Source: Scalindua_A sp046757465
GTDB taxonomy: Bacteria > Planctomycetota > Brocadiia > Brocadiales > Scalinduaceae
Length of the DNA: 39,869 bases
NCBI GenBank assembly: GCA_046757465.1
Contig: JBHHYH010000024.1
Span: 1-39,869 of the forward strand
Direction: 5' to 3'
The notes under the pieces are model-generated. The model was given only the letters and a program-made list of their open reading frames with translations, searched no databases and was not told the origin of the DNA. The translations under genes and the position numbers were made by a program. The stretch's first letter is position 1. Every line of letters starts with the position of its first letter. Positions 15,973 through 23,677 of the stretch are shown here, piece by piece.

Positions 15973-17331
15973 ATGGACAAAAATGACCTTGATGAGAAAT
16001 TGTCTGAACATTTCAGTGTGATCAGTAAATGCTCGATTCCCTCCAAGCAAGGAACGGTTCTGTTAGCAACCTTATTAGATTCCCGTTACCCATATGTATA
16101 CACGAGGGATTGTGCATGTGCCACCATGTTGTTCAGACAAATGGTGGAAAAAGATTTGGGACCCAGTGAAGACGCATTTAAGCTCTTGAAGGGAGTAACT
16201 AAGTTCATGGCTTCTGTACAGGATGAGAATGGGCAATGGGTACAGCGTTATGGATTGAACGGCCAGAACAAGGCTATTTACGTTCAAGAGGACAATACTG
16301 CCTATGGAGCCATCATACTGGCCAATTACTTACTGGCTTCTTTCTACCGTCAGGAGAAACTCCCTGAATTGGAGGATTACCTTAAAAGAATAAAAAGGGC
16401 AATACAGTATGCACTCAAACATTTTTATCGGCAGGAGATTTACCTTTTTTTCTCAACAACTGGCGTACACGAATCAGCGATTGAAAAAGGATATAGCGTC
16501 TGGGTAAATCACGTTTACATACTCTTCTTTAATCTTATTTCTCTATTAACTAAAAAATTTCAACTGAAAGATCTTTTTGCTGATGAACTTTCCTTTAAAA
16601 CCCGTTTTTGTCACGCTGCGCACCGGCGTTTTATCCTGAGCGATAGGTTTGTTAGGCGTATAACAAAGGATGGAACGTTTGATTTACGCCCTGATGTCAC
16701 AATGATAAGCCCCACATACTTCCAGTGTAAAGAAGAACTATGTGAATCCTGTTTTTTGGAAGAAAATCCTAGTATTATTACTAATTCTATCAACTTTATG
16801 GTGGAGAACCTCTGGGACCCTGAACTTGGGATGTTACAAAGATATCTTCCTTTTACAGAAGACATTGAAACTCATCTTCATGCTGGAAATGGGCCCTGGA
16901 TTCAATACACTGCTATGCTGGCCAAATATTACTATAAAGAAGGAGCGATTGAGAGAGGAGATACCATTTTAAATCACATTGACCGATACCGAACTAGTGA
17001 AGGATATATTCCGGAGCATCTGAGTACAAAAAGAAGGTTTGAAGAGTTCATTCGTTTAGAATGGGAAGTTGGGCTTGATGCTAAGAAAGAATTTCACCCA
17101 GAGATCGTGCTCCCTAATCTTTCCTATGACTTTATCGTAGAAGAACTCTTTTTTATGAAAAAATCTTACGATCAGATCAAAAAAGAAATTGCTGAAAGTA
17201 AGAAAGATGTAATCCATTTTGCCGTTCCACTTATGTGGTCTCACGTAGAATATGCAAATGCCCTTATTGCTCGATATGAGGCCATTGTTTCTAGAGACAG
17301 CATTGATTTGGCCACACCAATTAAAAATTGA
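15973..17331 (+). CDS. glycoside hydrolase family 15-like protein (glucoamylase-type)
   Basis: This protein is about 452 residues from the ATG at 15973. A TTG at 15949 would add 8 residues but lacks a ribosome site. The N-terminal part has the GH15 barrel pattern: SRYPYVYTRDCACATML, then GLNGQNKAIYVQEDNTAYGA. RPDVTMISPTYF and the C-terminal LPNLSYDFIVEELFF lie further on. Family members cleave alpha-glucosidic bonds or trehalose, and bacterial relatives of this size often act in the cytoplasm on storage glucan. There is no signal peptide. The catalytic glutamates could not be assigned with certainty. It follows the DUF2180 gene closely. Confidence 0.75.
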   Translation: MDKNDLDEKLSEHFSVISKCSIPSKQGTVLLATLLDSRYPYVYTRDCACATMLFRQMVEKDLGPSEDAFKLLKGVTKFMASVQDENGQWVQRYGLNGQNKAIYVQEDNTAYGAIILANYLLASFYRQEKLPELEDYLKRIKRAIQYALKHFYRQEIYLFFSTTGVHESAIEKGYSVWVNHVYILFFNLISLLTKKFQLKDLFADELSFKTRFCHAAHRRFILSDRFVRRITKDGTFDLRPDVTMISPTYFQCKEELCESCFLEENPSIITNSINFMVENLWDPELGMLQRYLPFTEDIETHLHAGNGPWIQYTAMLAKYYYKEGAIERGDTILNHIDRYRTSEGYIPEHLSTKRRFEEFIRLEWEVGLDAKKEFHPEIVLPNLSYDFIVEELFFMKKSYDQIKKEIAESKKDVIHFAVPLMWSHVEYANALIARYEAIVSRDSIDLATPIKN

Positions 17332-17389
17332 ACTCCATTTCCATAGAGGATCCACCTTAAGTCGCAATTTTTAAGAAACACATATATAT

Positions 17390-17893
17390 TTACTTCCAAT
17401 GGCCTTCGGCATCTCGTATCTTTTTGCAGGACGGGCAGATGGGGAGCAAGCCGGATAATGTTGTGATCTTGGGGAGTGCACCCTGAAGTTCTTCAATGAG
17501 TTTCTTTCTTTCTTTTTCTACTCTATGCTTGTAAAGAGCTATCTCGATTGCTATTTTTAAATCTTCGTTTACGAAAGGCTTAACAATATATCCAAACGGT
17601 TCTGTTATTCTTGCCCGCTCCAGTATCTTTTCATCGGCATAAGCGGTGAGATAGATAATGGGAATATTATAGCAAGAGCGGATTTGACTAGCCGCTTCAA
17701 TCCCATCCATTTCACCCTTTAACATAATATCCATTAACACTAAATCAGGCCTATCCTTCTCTGCATTTTGAATAGCCTCCTCTCCTGAAGTCACCATGGA
17801 AGTTACAGTATATCCTAAGCTCTGCAAACTCATTCTTATATCGTCAGCCGTGATCCATTCATCTTCAACAATCATTATCTTTGACTTTGCCAT
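17390..17893 (-). CDS. response regulator with truncated C-terminal zinc-ribbon tail
   Basis: This 167-residue protein has a receiver domain (about residues 1-122) with VEDEW, the phosphorylated Asp in LVLMDIML, the Thr/Ala switch YLTAYAD, and the Lys in GYIVKPF. A short helix (about 125-145) follows, then GLLPICPSCKKIRDAEGHWK and a stop. Related regulators continue for another 30 or so residues to a second Cys pair (typically CPxC before KKLY), so the ribbon here is cut in half. There is no DNA-binding output domain. It starts 3 bases after the Amt-kinase stop and is almost certainly its partner. Confidence 0.9.
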   Translation of the reverse strand: MAKSKIMIVEDEWITADDIRMSLQSLGYTVTSMVTSGEEAIQNAEKDRPDLVLMDIMLKGEMDGIEAASQIRSCYNIPIIYLTAYADEKILERARITEPFGYIVKPFVNEDLKIAIEIALYKHRVEKERKKLIEELQGALPKITTLSGLLPICPSCKKIRDAEGHWK

Positions 17894-17896
17894 ATC

Positions 17897-19897
17897 TTAT
17901 ACCCTTTCTTTGTATTTTACTTCCTTATATTTAATTTGAAATTCTGTACCCTTATTCCTATTTAGTTCTACTTTGCCCTGAAGTTGAGTCTCCGCTAAAT
18001 TGGTTATCAGCCGCAAACCTAGTGATTCTGTATTTCTGAAATCCAAATCTTTTGGTATGCCAACACCGTTATCACTGACTATTAGTTCGATATCACCTTC
18101 ATCCAGTGTGCGAAGGGATATTTTGATTTCACCATCCTTTCCTTCTGGAAAGGCGTATTTCAGTGAATTAGATACCAGTTCATTAATGATCAATCCACAG
18201 GGTATAGCAGTATCAATTCCAAAGGAAACAGTTTCGATATTCATCTTTAGTGTGACCTTGCCAGTACTTGCTTTATATGACAAAAACAAGTCATTTACAA
18301 GATTTTTAATGTAATCGTTGAAATCAATATTTGCCAGGTCTTTGGACCTGTAAAGTTTCTCGTGAATAAGGGCCATCGCTTTTATCCGGTTCTGGCTTTC
18401 TTTGAGCATTTCGATTTGTTGTTCATCTTTAACATTTCTGGACTGAAGCCGAATCAGGCTGGAAATAACCTGCATATTGTTCTTAACCCGATGATGAATC
18501 TCTCGCAGAAGCACCTCTTTTTCTTTGAGGGAGGCTTCAGTCTTGGCTGTAACTTTCTGAAGAGCATCCATCACCCAGTTGTATCGTGCAGCAATCTGTC
18601 CAACCTCTGTGAACGGTTCCACCGGCACACGGAGGCTCATATCTCCCGTCCTAGCCTGTGCATCCATAGCCCTGAACATATCCAGAAGTTCTGTGGTAGC
18701 TCCATGTTCAGAGACATTAAGGCCGATATATTCGTCCTCAGGAGTAACGCGTAAGGGAAAGAGGCGATTTATGATTCTAAAAAATATATATGATGTTCCG
18801 AAGACCCATAGAAAACATACCCCTATGCCTATGACTTGAGTCAGGAGTTGAGCCCAACGGTTGAGTCCTGTGTTCAGGAGTTCAGTTTCGCCAAAGATAG
18901 CAACCGCAAGTGTACCCCAGATCCCAGCACCTAAGTGAACCGGGATAGCGCCAACTGCATCATCAATATGGAAATATTCTAAAAGATATTCTACGCCTAG
19001 CATCACGATGCCTCCAACTCCTCCGATAACTAGGGCCGATGTTGCATTTACCGCATGTGCCGGGGCAGTAATGGCCACAAGACCTGCCACAGATCCGAAT
19101 ATAAGTAGTTCTACATCGGCGCGTCTACGAAGTGGCCAACCTATCGCAAGCGTAGCCATAGAACCTGCGGCGCCGGCCAAAAACGTGTTTGTGACGATTC
19201 CCGCAACCTTGTCATTCAAGGCAAGAGTGCTGCCTCCATTGAACCCAAACCAGCCGATCCACAGAAGTAATACGCCTAGTACAGATAAGGGGAGGTTGCT
19301 GCCATGGATCTTTTTGTGAACTCCAACCTTAGGAAAACGTCCTTCGCGAGGGCCAATAACCAGCAATGCTGCCAGTGAAACCCATCCCCCAACACTATGG
19401 ACCACAGTCGAACCGGCGAAGTCTACAAAACCCATCATTCCAAGCCAACCAGAGAATGTACCATTTTGGGAGCCGTTCCAGGCCCAATGGCCAAAGGTCG
19501 GATATATCAGACCGGAGAGTATAATCGATATGATGATGTAGCTTCTGAATCGCATTCGCTCCGCTGTAGCTCCTGAAACAATCGTTACGGCTGTAGCACA
19601 GAACATAAGCTCAAACAGGAAAAATGTAGTCGGCCACGTCCCTTCGTCAAGTGGTAAAAAAAACCCCGTTGATCCAATCCAGGCGCCATGGGATGTACCG
19701 AACATCAGTGCGAAGCCAAAAGCCCAGAATAAGATGGTAGAGATTCCAAAGTCGGTTATGTTTTTTATGGCAACGTTTATGCTGTTCTTTGACCGCGTCA
19801 GGCCTGACTCCATGCAAGTAAACCCTGCTTGCATTAGAAACACCAGCCCGGCACATATCAAGACCCAAAAAACATCTACCAATGATTTATCCATCAT
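17897..19897 (-). CDS. ammonium transporter-histidine kinase fusion (Amt-HK sensor)
   Basis: This is one 666-residue chain. Residues 1 to about 385 form a full Amt channel with about 11 membrane helices. The twin pore histidines are H167 (DFAGSTVVHSVGG) and H321 (AIPVHLGAGIWG), so conduction should be possible. Residues about 400-450 (RTGDMSLRVPVEPFTEVGQI) form a HAMP-like linker. The kinase follows: a HisKA_2 phosphoacceptor box EIHHRVKNN (His 469), the N box NELVSNSLKYAFPEG near 572-586, and the G box DNGVGIP near 609-615. Known relatives in Kuenenia both bind ammonium and signal through the kinase. The partner regulator follows immediately. It should sense external ammonium at the membrane. 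Confidence 0.96.
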   Translation of the reverse strand: MMDKSLVDVFWVLICAGLVFLMQAGFTCMESGLTRSKNSINVAIKNITDFGISTILFWAFGFALMFGTSHGAWIGSTGFFLPLDEGTWPTTFFLFELMFCATAVTIVSGATAERMRFRSYIIISIILSGLIYPTFGHWAWNGSQNGTFSGWLGMMGFVDFAGSTVVHSVGGWVSLAALLVIGPREGRFPKVGVHKKIHGSNLPLSVLGVLLLWIGWFGFNGGSTLALNDKVAGIVTNTFLAGAAGSMATLAIGWPLRRRADVELLIFGSVAGLVAITAPAHAVNATSALVIGGVGGIVMLGVEYLLEYFHIDDAVGAIPVHLGAGIWGTLAVAIFGETELLNTGLNRWAQLLTQVIGIGVCFLWVFGTSYIFFRIINRLFPLRVTPEDEYIGLNVSEHGATTELLDMFRAMDAQARTGDMSLRVPVEPFTEVGQIAARYNWVMDALQKVTAKTEASLKEKEVLLREIHHRVKNNMQVISSLIRLQSRNVKDEQQIEMLKESQNRIKAMALIHEKLYRSKDLANIDFNDYIKNLVNDLFLSYKASTGKVTLKMNIETVSFGIDTAIPCGLIINELVSNSLKYAFPEGKDGEIKISLRTLDEGDIELIVSDNGVGIPKDLDFRNTESLGLRLITNLAETQLQGKVELNRNKGTEFQIKYKEVKYKERV

Positions 19898-19918
19898 CTA
19901 TTCCATAATAGAACTTCG

Positions 19919-19948
19919 TCTATAAAACATTTAAATATACAGTGTCAA
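19919..19948 (-). promoter_or_regulatory. promoter for amt-HK and its response regulator
   Basis: On the minus strand TTGACA (19948-19943), 18 bases, TATAGA (19924-19919). The predicted transcript starts only about 15 bases before the ATG. Confidence 0.5.
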
Positions 19949-19986
19949 ATTAACGTTTAAACCATACTTTTATCATTTTACAGGGT

Positions 19987-20280
19987 TTGTGTGTAAATGA
20001 CAACCTAAACCAACAAATGGTCTTACATATTTTATTTATAGCGTATATTATAGCCTTTTACCTTTATTCTTTCTGCCATTATTTTGATCTTCGGTCAGAC
20101 CGACATGTAAGAATGAACCAGCGGGAATTTCTTTCCTTGCTAAATTTCCTCAATCTTAATAATATAAGAGTATTAAGTGAATTACCTTTTCAGGTCAATA
20201 GAATATCTCATTTTGACAATACTGAAGTAAAATATCAGTGCAAAACCACCAGGTTTCCGAACCACTTTTTAGAAGATTAA
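19987..20280 (+). CDS. hypothetical 97-aa protein with one membrane segment
   Basis: The frame opens at TTG 19987. Residues about 11-30 are hydrophobic (VLHILFIAYIIAFYLYSF), followed by a basic, Asn-rich tail (LLNFLNLNNIRVLSELPF). There is no good ribosome site and no family I recognise. It could be a short membrane protein co-directional with the ATP-grasp gene, starting at the first internal ATG, or a chance open frame. The rest of the 425-base gap between amt-HK and the ATP-grasp gene holds only the amt promoter. Confidence 0.3.
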   Translation: MCVNDNLNQQMVLHILFIAYIIAFYLYSFCHYFDLRSDRHVRMNQREFLSLLNFLNLNNIRVLSELPFQVNRISHFDNTEVKYQCKTTRFPNHFLED

Positions 20281-20322
20281 ATTTCTAATTATTGAGTTCG
20301 ACGAAATTGTAGGAAAAAAAAT

Positions 20323-21687
20323 ATGCAAGTAGAAATCAAAAGTATGCCAGGTCAGTTACCGACATTTTGGAATCGAAGTGTTATATTCTTTGCCAATATG
20401 TGCTCTATTTTTTACGATAATTGTGGTGAATTGGAAAAACTCAAACAACAGATAGGAAATCTTGAAACTTATGGAGGAAGACTCATCCCGATTATTAATC
20501 TCATATTCAGGGGAGACAACAATCTGCTTGTATTGGAAAAGTCTCCTGACCAAACCTTGATGCGGTATTTTCAGGAAGACCTTGGCATGAGTCTTCCAAA
20601 CATTGCAATCTTGTCACATTCTATTTACGATAGTCTTCTTACTCAAGTTGATAAATTGAGCCATGATGAAATAAGCCCAACACTAACCTCAATCCACCAA
20701 CATCATGCAGCATGGGTTGATGGATTTGTAAGCGATAACGTACTCATGAATATTGCAAAGGCTCTCAACAAGCCGACCGTAAGCAGTCTGGAAGGCAGCA
20801 GAAGGGGAAATAATAAATTTCTACTTCATAATCATCTTTCTGAAAAGGGATTTCCTGTGTTTGATACAATGTCCGCATCATCACCTGATGATATTCCAGT
20901 TTGTATTACCACGCTCCGTAAAAGTGGGTATAAAAAAGCAGTAGTCAAAGCTCAAATCGGTGCTTCCGGCATCGGTATGATCACTTTGCCAACTACTTCT
21001 TGTGATGCAAACAATATTCCTGAGCACTTTTTTTTTGAGGGTCCCTGTATGGTACAAGGCTGGCTTGATGAAGCAATTACAAATATACGTCATCTGGGAT
21101 CACCCAGTGTTCAAATGTTTCTGGATGATAAAACAGTTTCCCTTTATGATATTACAGAGCAGATTCTTAACTCAAAGAGTGTTCATGAGGGTAACCTTTC
21201 ACCTCCATCTTACTTTTCACAGGGAGATTATGTCTATGAAGAACTGCTTCGTCAGGCGGCAACTGCTGGCTCCTGGCTCCATGACCAGGGGTACAGAGGT
21301 ACGGCAAGTGTTGACTTTCTTGTTATTGATCGCCTCGGTACTACGGAAGTCAGAGTGTGTGAAATAAATGCACGGGTTACGGGTGCTACTTATCCATCCG
21401 TTATAGCACGGCATTTCTTGCCGCATGATGCCTGGTTGATGCGAAATATACATTTTATAAAACCACTAAGAGATACGAATTTACTGAAGACGTTGGATAA
21501 AAAGGGTTATCTTTATTACCCTGACTTGCAGGAAGGTATTTTACCCGTAAATTTCAATCTTGATGAAAAAGGTGGTGTACAAAAAGGACAGTTTCTATGC
21601 CTCGGAAAAAATGTAGATGATTGTCTAAACATGTTTAAACGAATAGAATCGATTCTTCCTTTAAGCTGGTATTATGATAGGGACTAA
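20323..21687 (+). CDS. ATP-grasp superfamily ligase (PGM1-like), substrate unknown
   Basis: This 454-residue soluble protein has an ATP-grasp fold in its middle and C-terminal parts. A nucleotide-binding lysine is in GNNKFLLHNHL (about 165-175), and the strand-loop AVVKAQIGASGIGMITL follows (about 205-220). The metal-binding end reads RGTASVDFLVID and VRVCEINARVTGATYPSV (about 325-365). The pattern resembles ATP-grasp enzymes that join amino acids or peptides through an acyl phosphate, such as the PGM1 type, and a less conserved N-terminal domain precedes it. An M20 peptidase gene follows on the same strand after a repeat insertion. ATP-dependent C-N bond formation is likely; the substrate is unknown. 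Confidence 0.82.
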   Translation: MQVEIKSMPGQLPTFWNRSVIFFANMCSIFYDNCGELEKLKQQIGNLETYGGRLIPIINLIFRGDNNLLVLEKSPDQTLMRYFQEDLGMSLPNIAILSHSIYDSLLTQVDKLSHDEISPTLTSIHQHHAAWVDGFVSDNVLMNIAKALNKPTVSSLEGSRRGNNKFLLHNHLSEKGFPVFDTMSASSPDDIPVCITTLRKSGYKKAVVKAQIGASGIGMITLPTTSCDANNIPEHFFFEGPCMVQGWLDEAITNIRHLGSPSVQMFLDDKTVSLYDITEQILNSKSVHEGNLSPPSYFSQGDYVYEELLRQAATAGSWLHDQGYRGTASVDFLVIDRLGTTEVRVCEINARVTGATYPSVIARHFLPHDAWLMRNIHFIKPLRDTNLLKTLDKKGYLYYPDLQEGILPVNFNLDEKGGVQKGQFLCLGKNVDDCLNMFKRIESILPLSWYYDRD

Positions 21688-21840
21688 GGCAATTCCGTCC
21701 TTTGATCCGAAAATAGATTGGATTCCCGCCAGGGCGGACGTGGACGCCTCCCGAAAGGGAGGTACCTTGCTTTCGCAAGGAGTCCAATTTTCACACTTCG
21801 TTGTGCCCTGAAAGGGCATGAAGGTTTGACCGGAATTGCC
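21688..21840. repeat. structured interspersed repeat, copy B, with 10-bp terminal inverted repeats
   Basis: Ten-base ends GGCAATTCCG (21688-21697) and CGGAATTGCC (21831-21840) bound the element, which begins right after the ATP-grasp stop codon. Inside it are TTTGATCCGAAAATA, a GC-rich palindrome (CCCGCC-ag-GGCGG), and hairpins CCTCCC-GAAA-GGGAGG, CCTTGC-TTTC-GCAAGG and TGCCCT-GAA-AGGGCA. The internal order matches copy A at 9156-9283. No coding capacity. It may be a miniature mobile element or a REP-like repeat. Confidence 0.8.
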
Positions 21841-21914
21841 ATAAATTGAATTTTGTTACCGAAACGATGAACTATTAAGCCAGGTGGACATAACTCGTCC
21901 AGGTTGGGTGAACC

Positions 21915-23036
21915 ATGATACAATCTTCAAAAGATCTACAAAGAAGACTCGTAGCCCTGACAAGGGACTTAATCTTGATTCCCAGTGATGCCTCACATCT
22001 TGAAGACATTACACGCTGTTTTGAATTTATTATCAACCACGTAGAGGCTCTTGATAATATTACAGTAAAAAAGTATTGCCATTGCGATGTTCCATCGTTT
22101 GTTGCCCTTCCCAAAAATATGAGAAAGCCGAAAGTCCTACTCTGCGGTCATCTTGATGTTATCACACATTCTGATGTACAAATATATCGTTCACATATTG
22201 CTGATGGCAGAATCTATGGGCCCGGGTCTGCTGATATGAAAGGTCCTCTGGCAATTCTTCTTGAGATTTTCAGGAATTTACACACGCAATATGAGAACCT
22301 TCCACTCGGACTTGTTATAACATCTGACGAAGAGCGTGGCGGAGAGTCAGGGATCCGATTTCTTTTTGATGAGATAGGGCTTCGGTGTGATGTGGCCATG
22401 ATCCCAGACGGGGGTTCTTTAAATGAGATAATCGTGGAAGAAAAAGGTATACTTCATCTAAAGATTCAGTGCAATGGGCATTCAGCACATGCTGCACGTC
22501 CATGGTTGGGGAACAACCCACTGGAACGTCTTGTTGACGCTACAGCCCGTCTACGAAATAACTTTGAATCATTGAAACAAGATGGAGACCATTGGTATCC
22601 TACTTGTGCGCTTACGAATATCCGAACGCCAAACCAGTCCATAAACCGCATACCATCTGAGGCTGAAGGTATTCTTGATATACGATTTCCCGCTCCATAC
22701 ACCGTAAATGAAATGTCAAACCACATTTGTAATGTGCTGGGTGAAGGAATCGACATACACACATTAATCAGTGCAGAACCAACACGCCTCTCACCGGACT
22801 CGCTTTATCTTTCAGTCACTGAGGAAATAACAGGAAAATCTGCTAACCTTGGGAAGGAAGATGGTGGAAGCGATGCTCGTTTTGTTGGACGTCTAAATAT
22901 CCCCGTGATCGTATCCAGACCTATCGTTGGCGAATTGCATTCTGAAAGAGAGTGGATTGATATTTCAACGATGGAGACCTTCTATCGCATTTATGAACTA
23001 TATCTGAAACGAAAGCTACTCAAGCGTGAAAAATGA
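21915..23036 (+). CDS. M20 family metallopeptidase (ArgE/DapE-like)
   Basis: This 373-residue zinc-dependent amidohydrolase belongs to the group that includes acetylornithine deacetylase and succinyl-diaminopimelate desuccinylase. Zinc ligands and catalytic residues are visible: H79 and D81 in CGHLDVITHS, the bridging D107 in GPGSADMKG, E139-E140 in TSDEERGGESG, D164 in MIPDGG, and the final His in VGELHSEREWID. The dimerisation domain is interposed at about 175-285. The true substrate is not clear. It follows the ATP-grasp gene and may trim or deacylate the same compound. The start follows a GTTGGGTGAACC region with weak SD sequence. Confidence 0.88.
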   Translation: MIQSSKDLQRRLVALTRDLILIPSDASHLEDITRCFEFIINHVEALDNITVKKYCHCDVPSFVALPKNMRKPKVLLCGHLDVITHSDVQIYRSHIADGRIYGPGSADMKGPLAILLEIFRNLHTQYENLPLGLVITSDEERGGESGIRFLFDEIGLRCDVAMIPDGGSLNEIIVEEKGILHLKIQCNGHSAHAARPWLGNNPLERLVDATARLRNNFESLKQDGDHWYPTCALTNIRTPNQSINRIPSEAEGILDIRFPAPYTVNEMSNHICNVLGEGIDIHTLISAEPTRLSPDSLYLSVTEEITGKSANLGKEDGGSDARFVGRLNIPVIVSRPIVGELHSEREWIDISTMETFYRIYELYLKRKLLKREK

Positions 23037-23073
23037 AGATTGCGGCTACCCGCCCGTCTTTTGTCGTACGCCA

Positions 23074-23118
23074 GCCAGAATGCCCGTCCGAACGGTGTTG
23101 CCGGGAGGGCATTCTGGC
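23074..23118. terminator. long GC-rich hairpin between convergent genes
   Basis: A perfect 12-base-pair stem, GCCAGAATGCCC (23074-23085) with GGGCATTCTGGC (23107-23118), lies in the 97-base gap between the M20 peptidase and the FKBP gene. It could end transcription in both directions. The loop contains CCCGTCCGAACGGTGTTG, which resembles a palindrome at the end of nadD, so it may also be a repeat-family member. Confidence 0.5.
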
Positions 23119-23133
23119 GCGGGAGGGCAAAAA

Positions 23134-23676
23134 TCACTCAATACCAACAACCTTTATGTCGAAAACGACATCCTTTCCTGCCAGGGGGTGGTTGCCGTCA
23201 AGAAATACATGAGTTTCGTCTATATTTACTATTGTTCCCCCTATCCCTTGTAGTTTTACTACCATACCTATCCTGGGTTCAAAACTTTCGGGTAGATCAG
23301 CTTTGATAAATTTCATTACCAGGTCCTCATTTCTCTTGCCGTATGCGTCTTTTGCCTTTATTGTTACCTTCTTTTCTTCGTTTAATTTCATCCTTCTTAC
23401 AGCTCGATCAAGTCCGCGCGGCATTTGCTCACTCCCGACTGTAAATTCCAGTGGTTTTCCTTCTTTTGATTTATCAAATACAGTACCATCCTTAAGACTT
23501 ACGGTATAATGGATCTTAACCTTATCACCTTTTTTAACGGTTACGCCTTCACCTTCTTTTTCGCTACCGTTAGCCTTACTCAGGTATCCATTAAGTAGAA
23601 TCAACCCCCCCATTACAATAAACATTATACTGATCTTAATTAATATTTTTGTTAAGGTCCAGATTCTTCGTCTCAT
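23134..23676 (-). CDS. membrane-anchored FKBP-type peptidyl-prolyl isomerase (SlyD-like)
   Basis: This 180-residue protein has an N-terminal membrane anchor (about residues 9-31, ILIKISIMFIVMGGLILL) and no signal cleavage site I can see, so the catalytic part should face outside the cytoplasmic membrane. The FKBP domain begins KKGDKVKIHYTVSLKDGTVF, with PLEFTVGSEQMPRGLDRAV as the usual second motif. A flap insertion (about 115-165) has the SlyD layout. It should speed proline isomerisation and act as a folding helper. It starts 2 bases after the radical SAM stop and is the last gene of the branched-chain operon. Confidence 0.9.
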   Translation of the reverse strand: MRRRIWTLTKILIKISIMFIVMGGLILLNGYLSKANGSEKEGEGVTVKKGDKVKIHYTVSLKDGTVFDKSKEGKPLEFTVGSEQMPRGLDRAVRRMKLNEEKKVTIKAKDAYGKRNEDLVMKFIKADLPESFEPRIGMVVKLQGIGGTIVNIDETHVFLDGNHPLAGKDVVFDIKVVGIE

Positions 23677-23677
23677 T

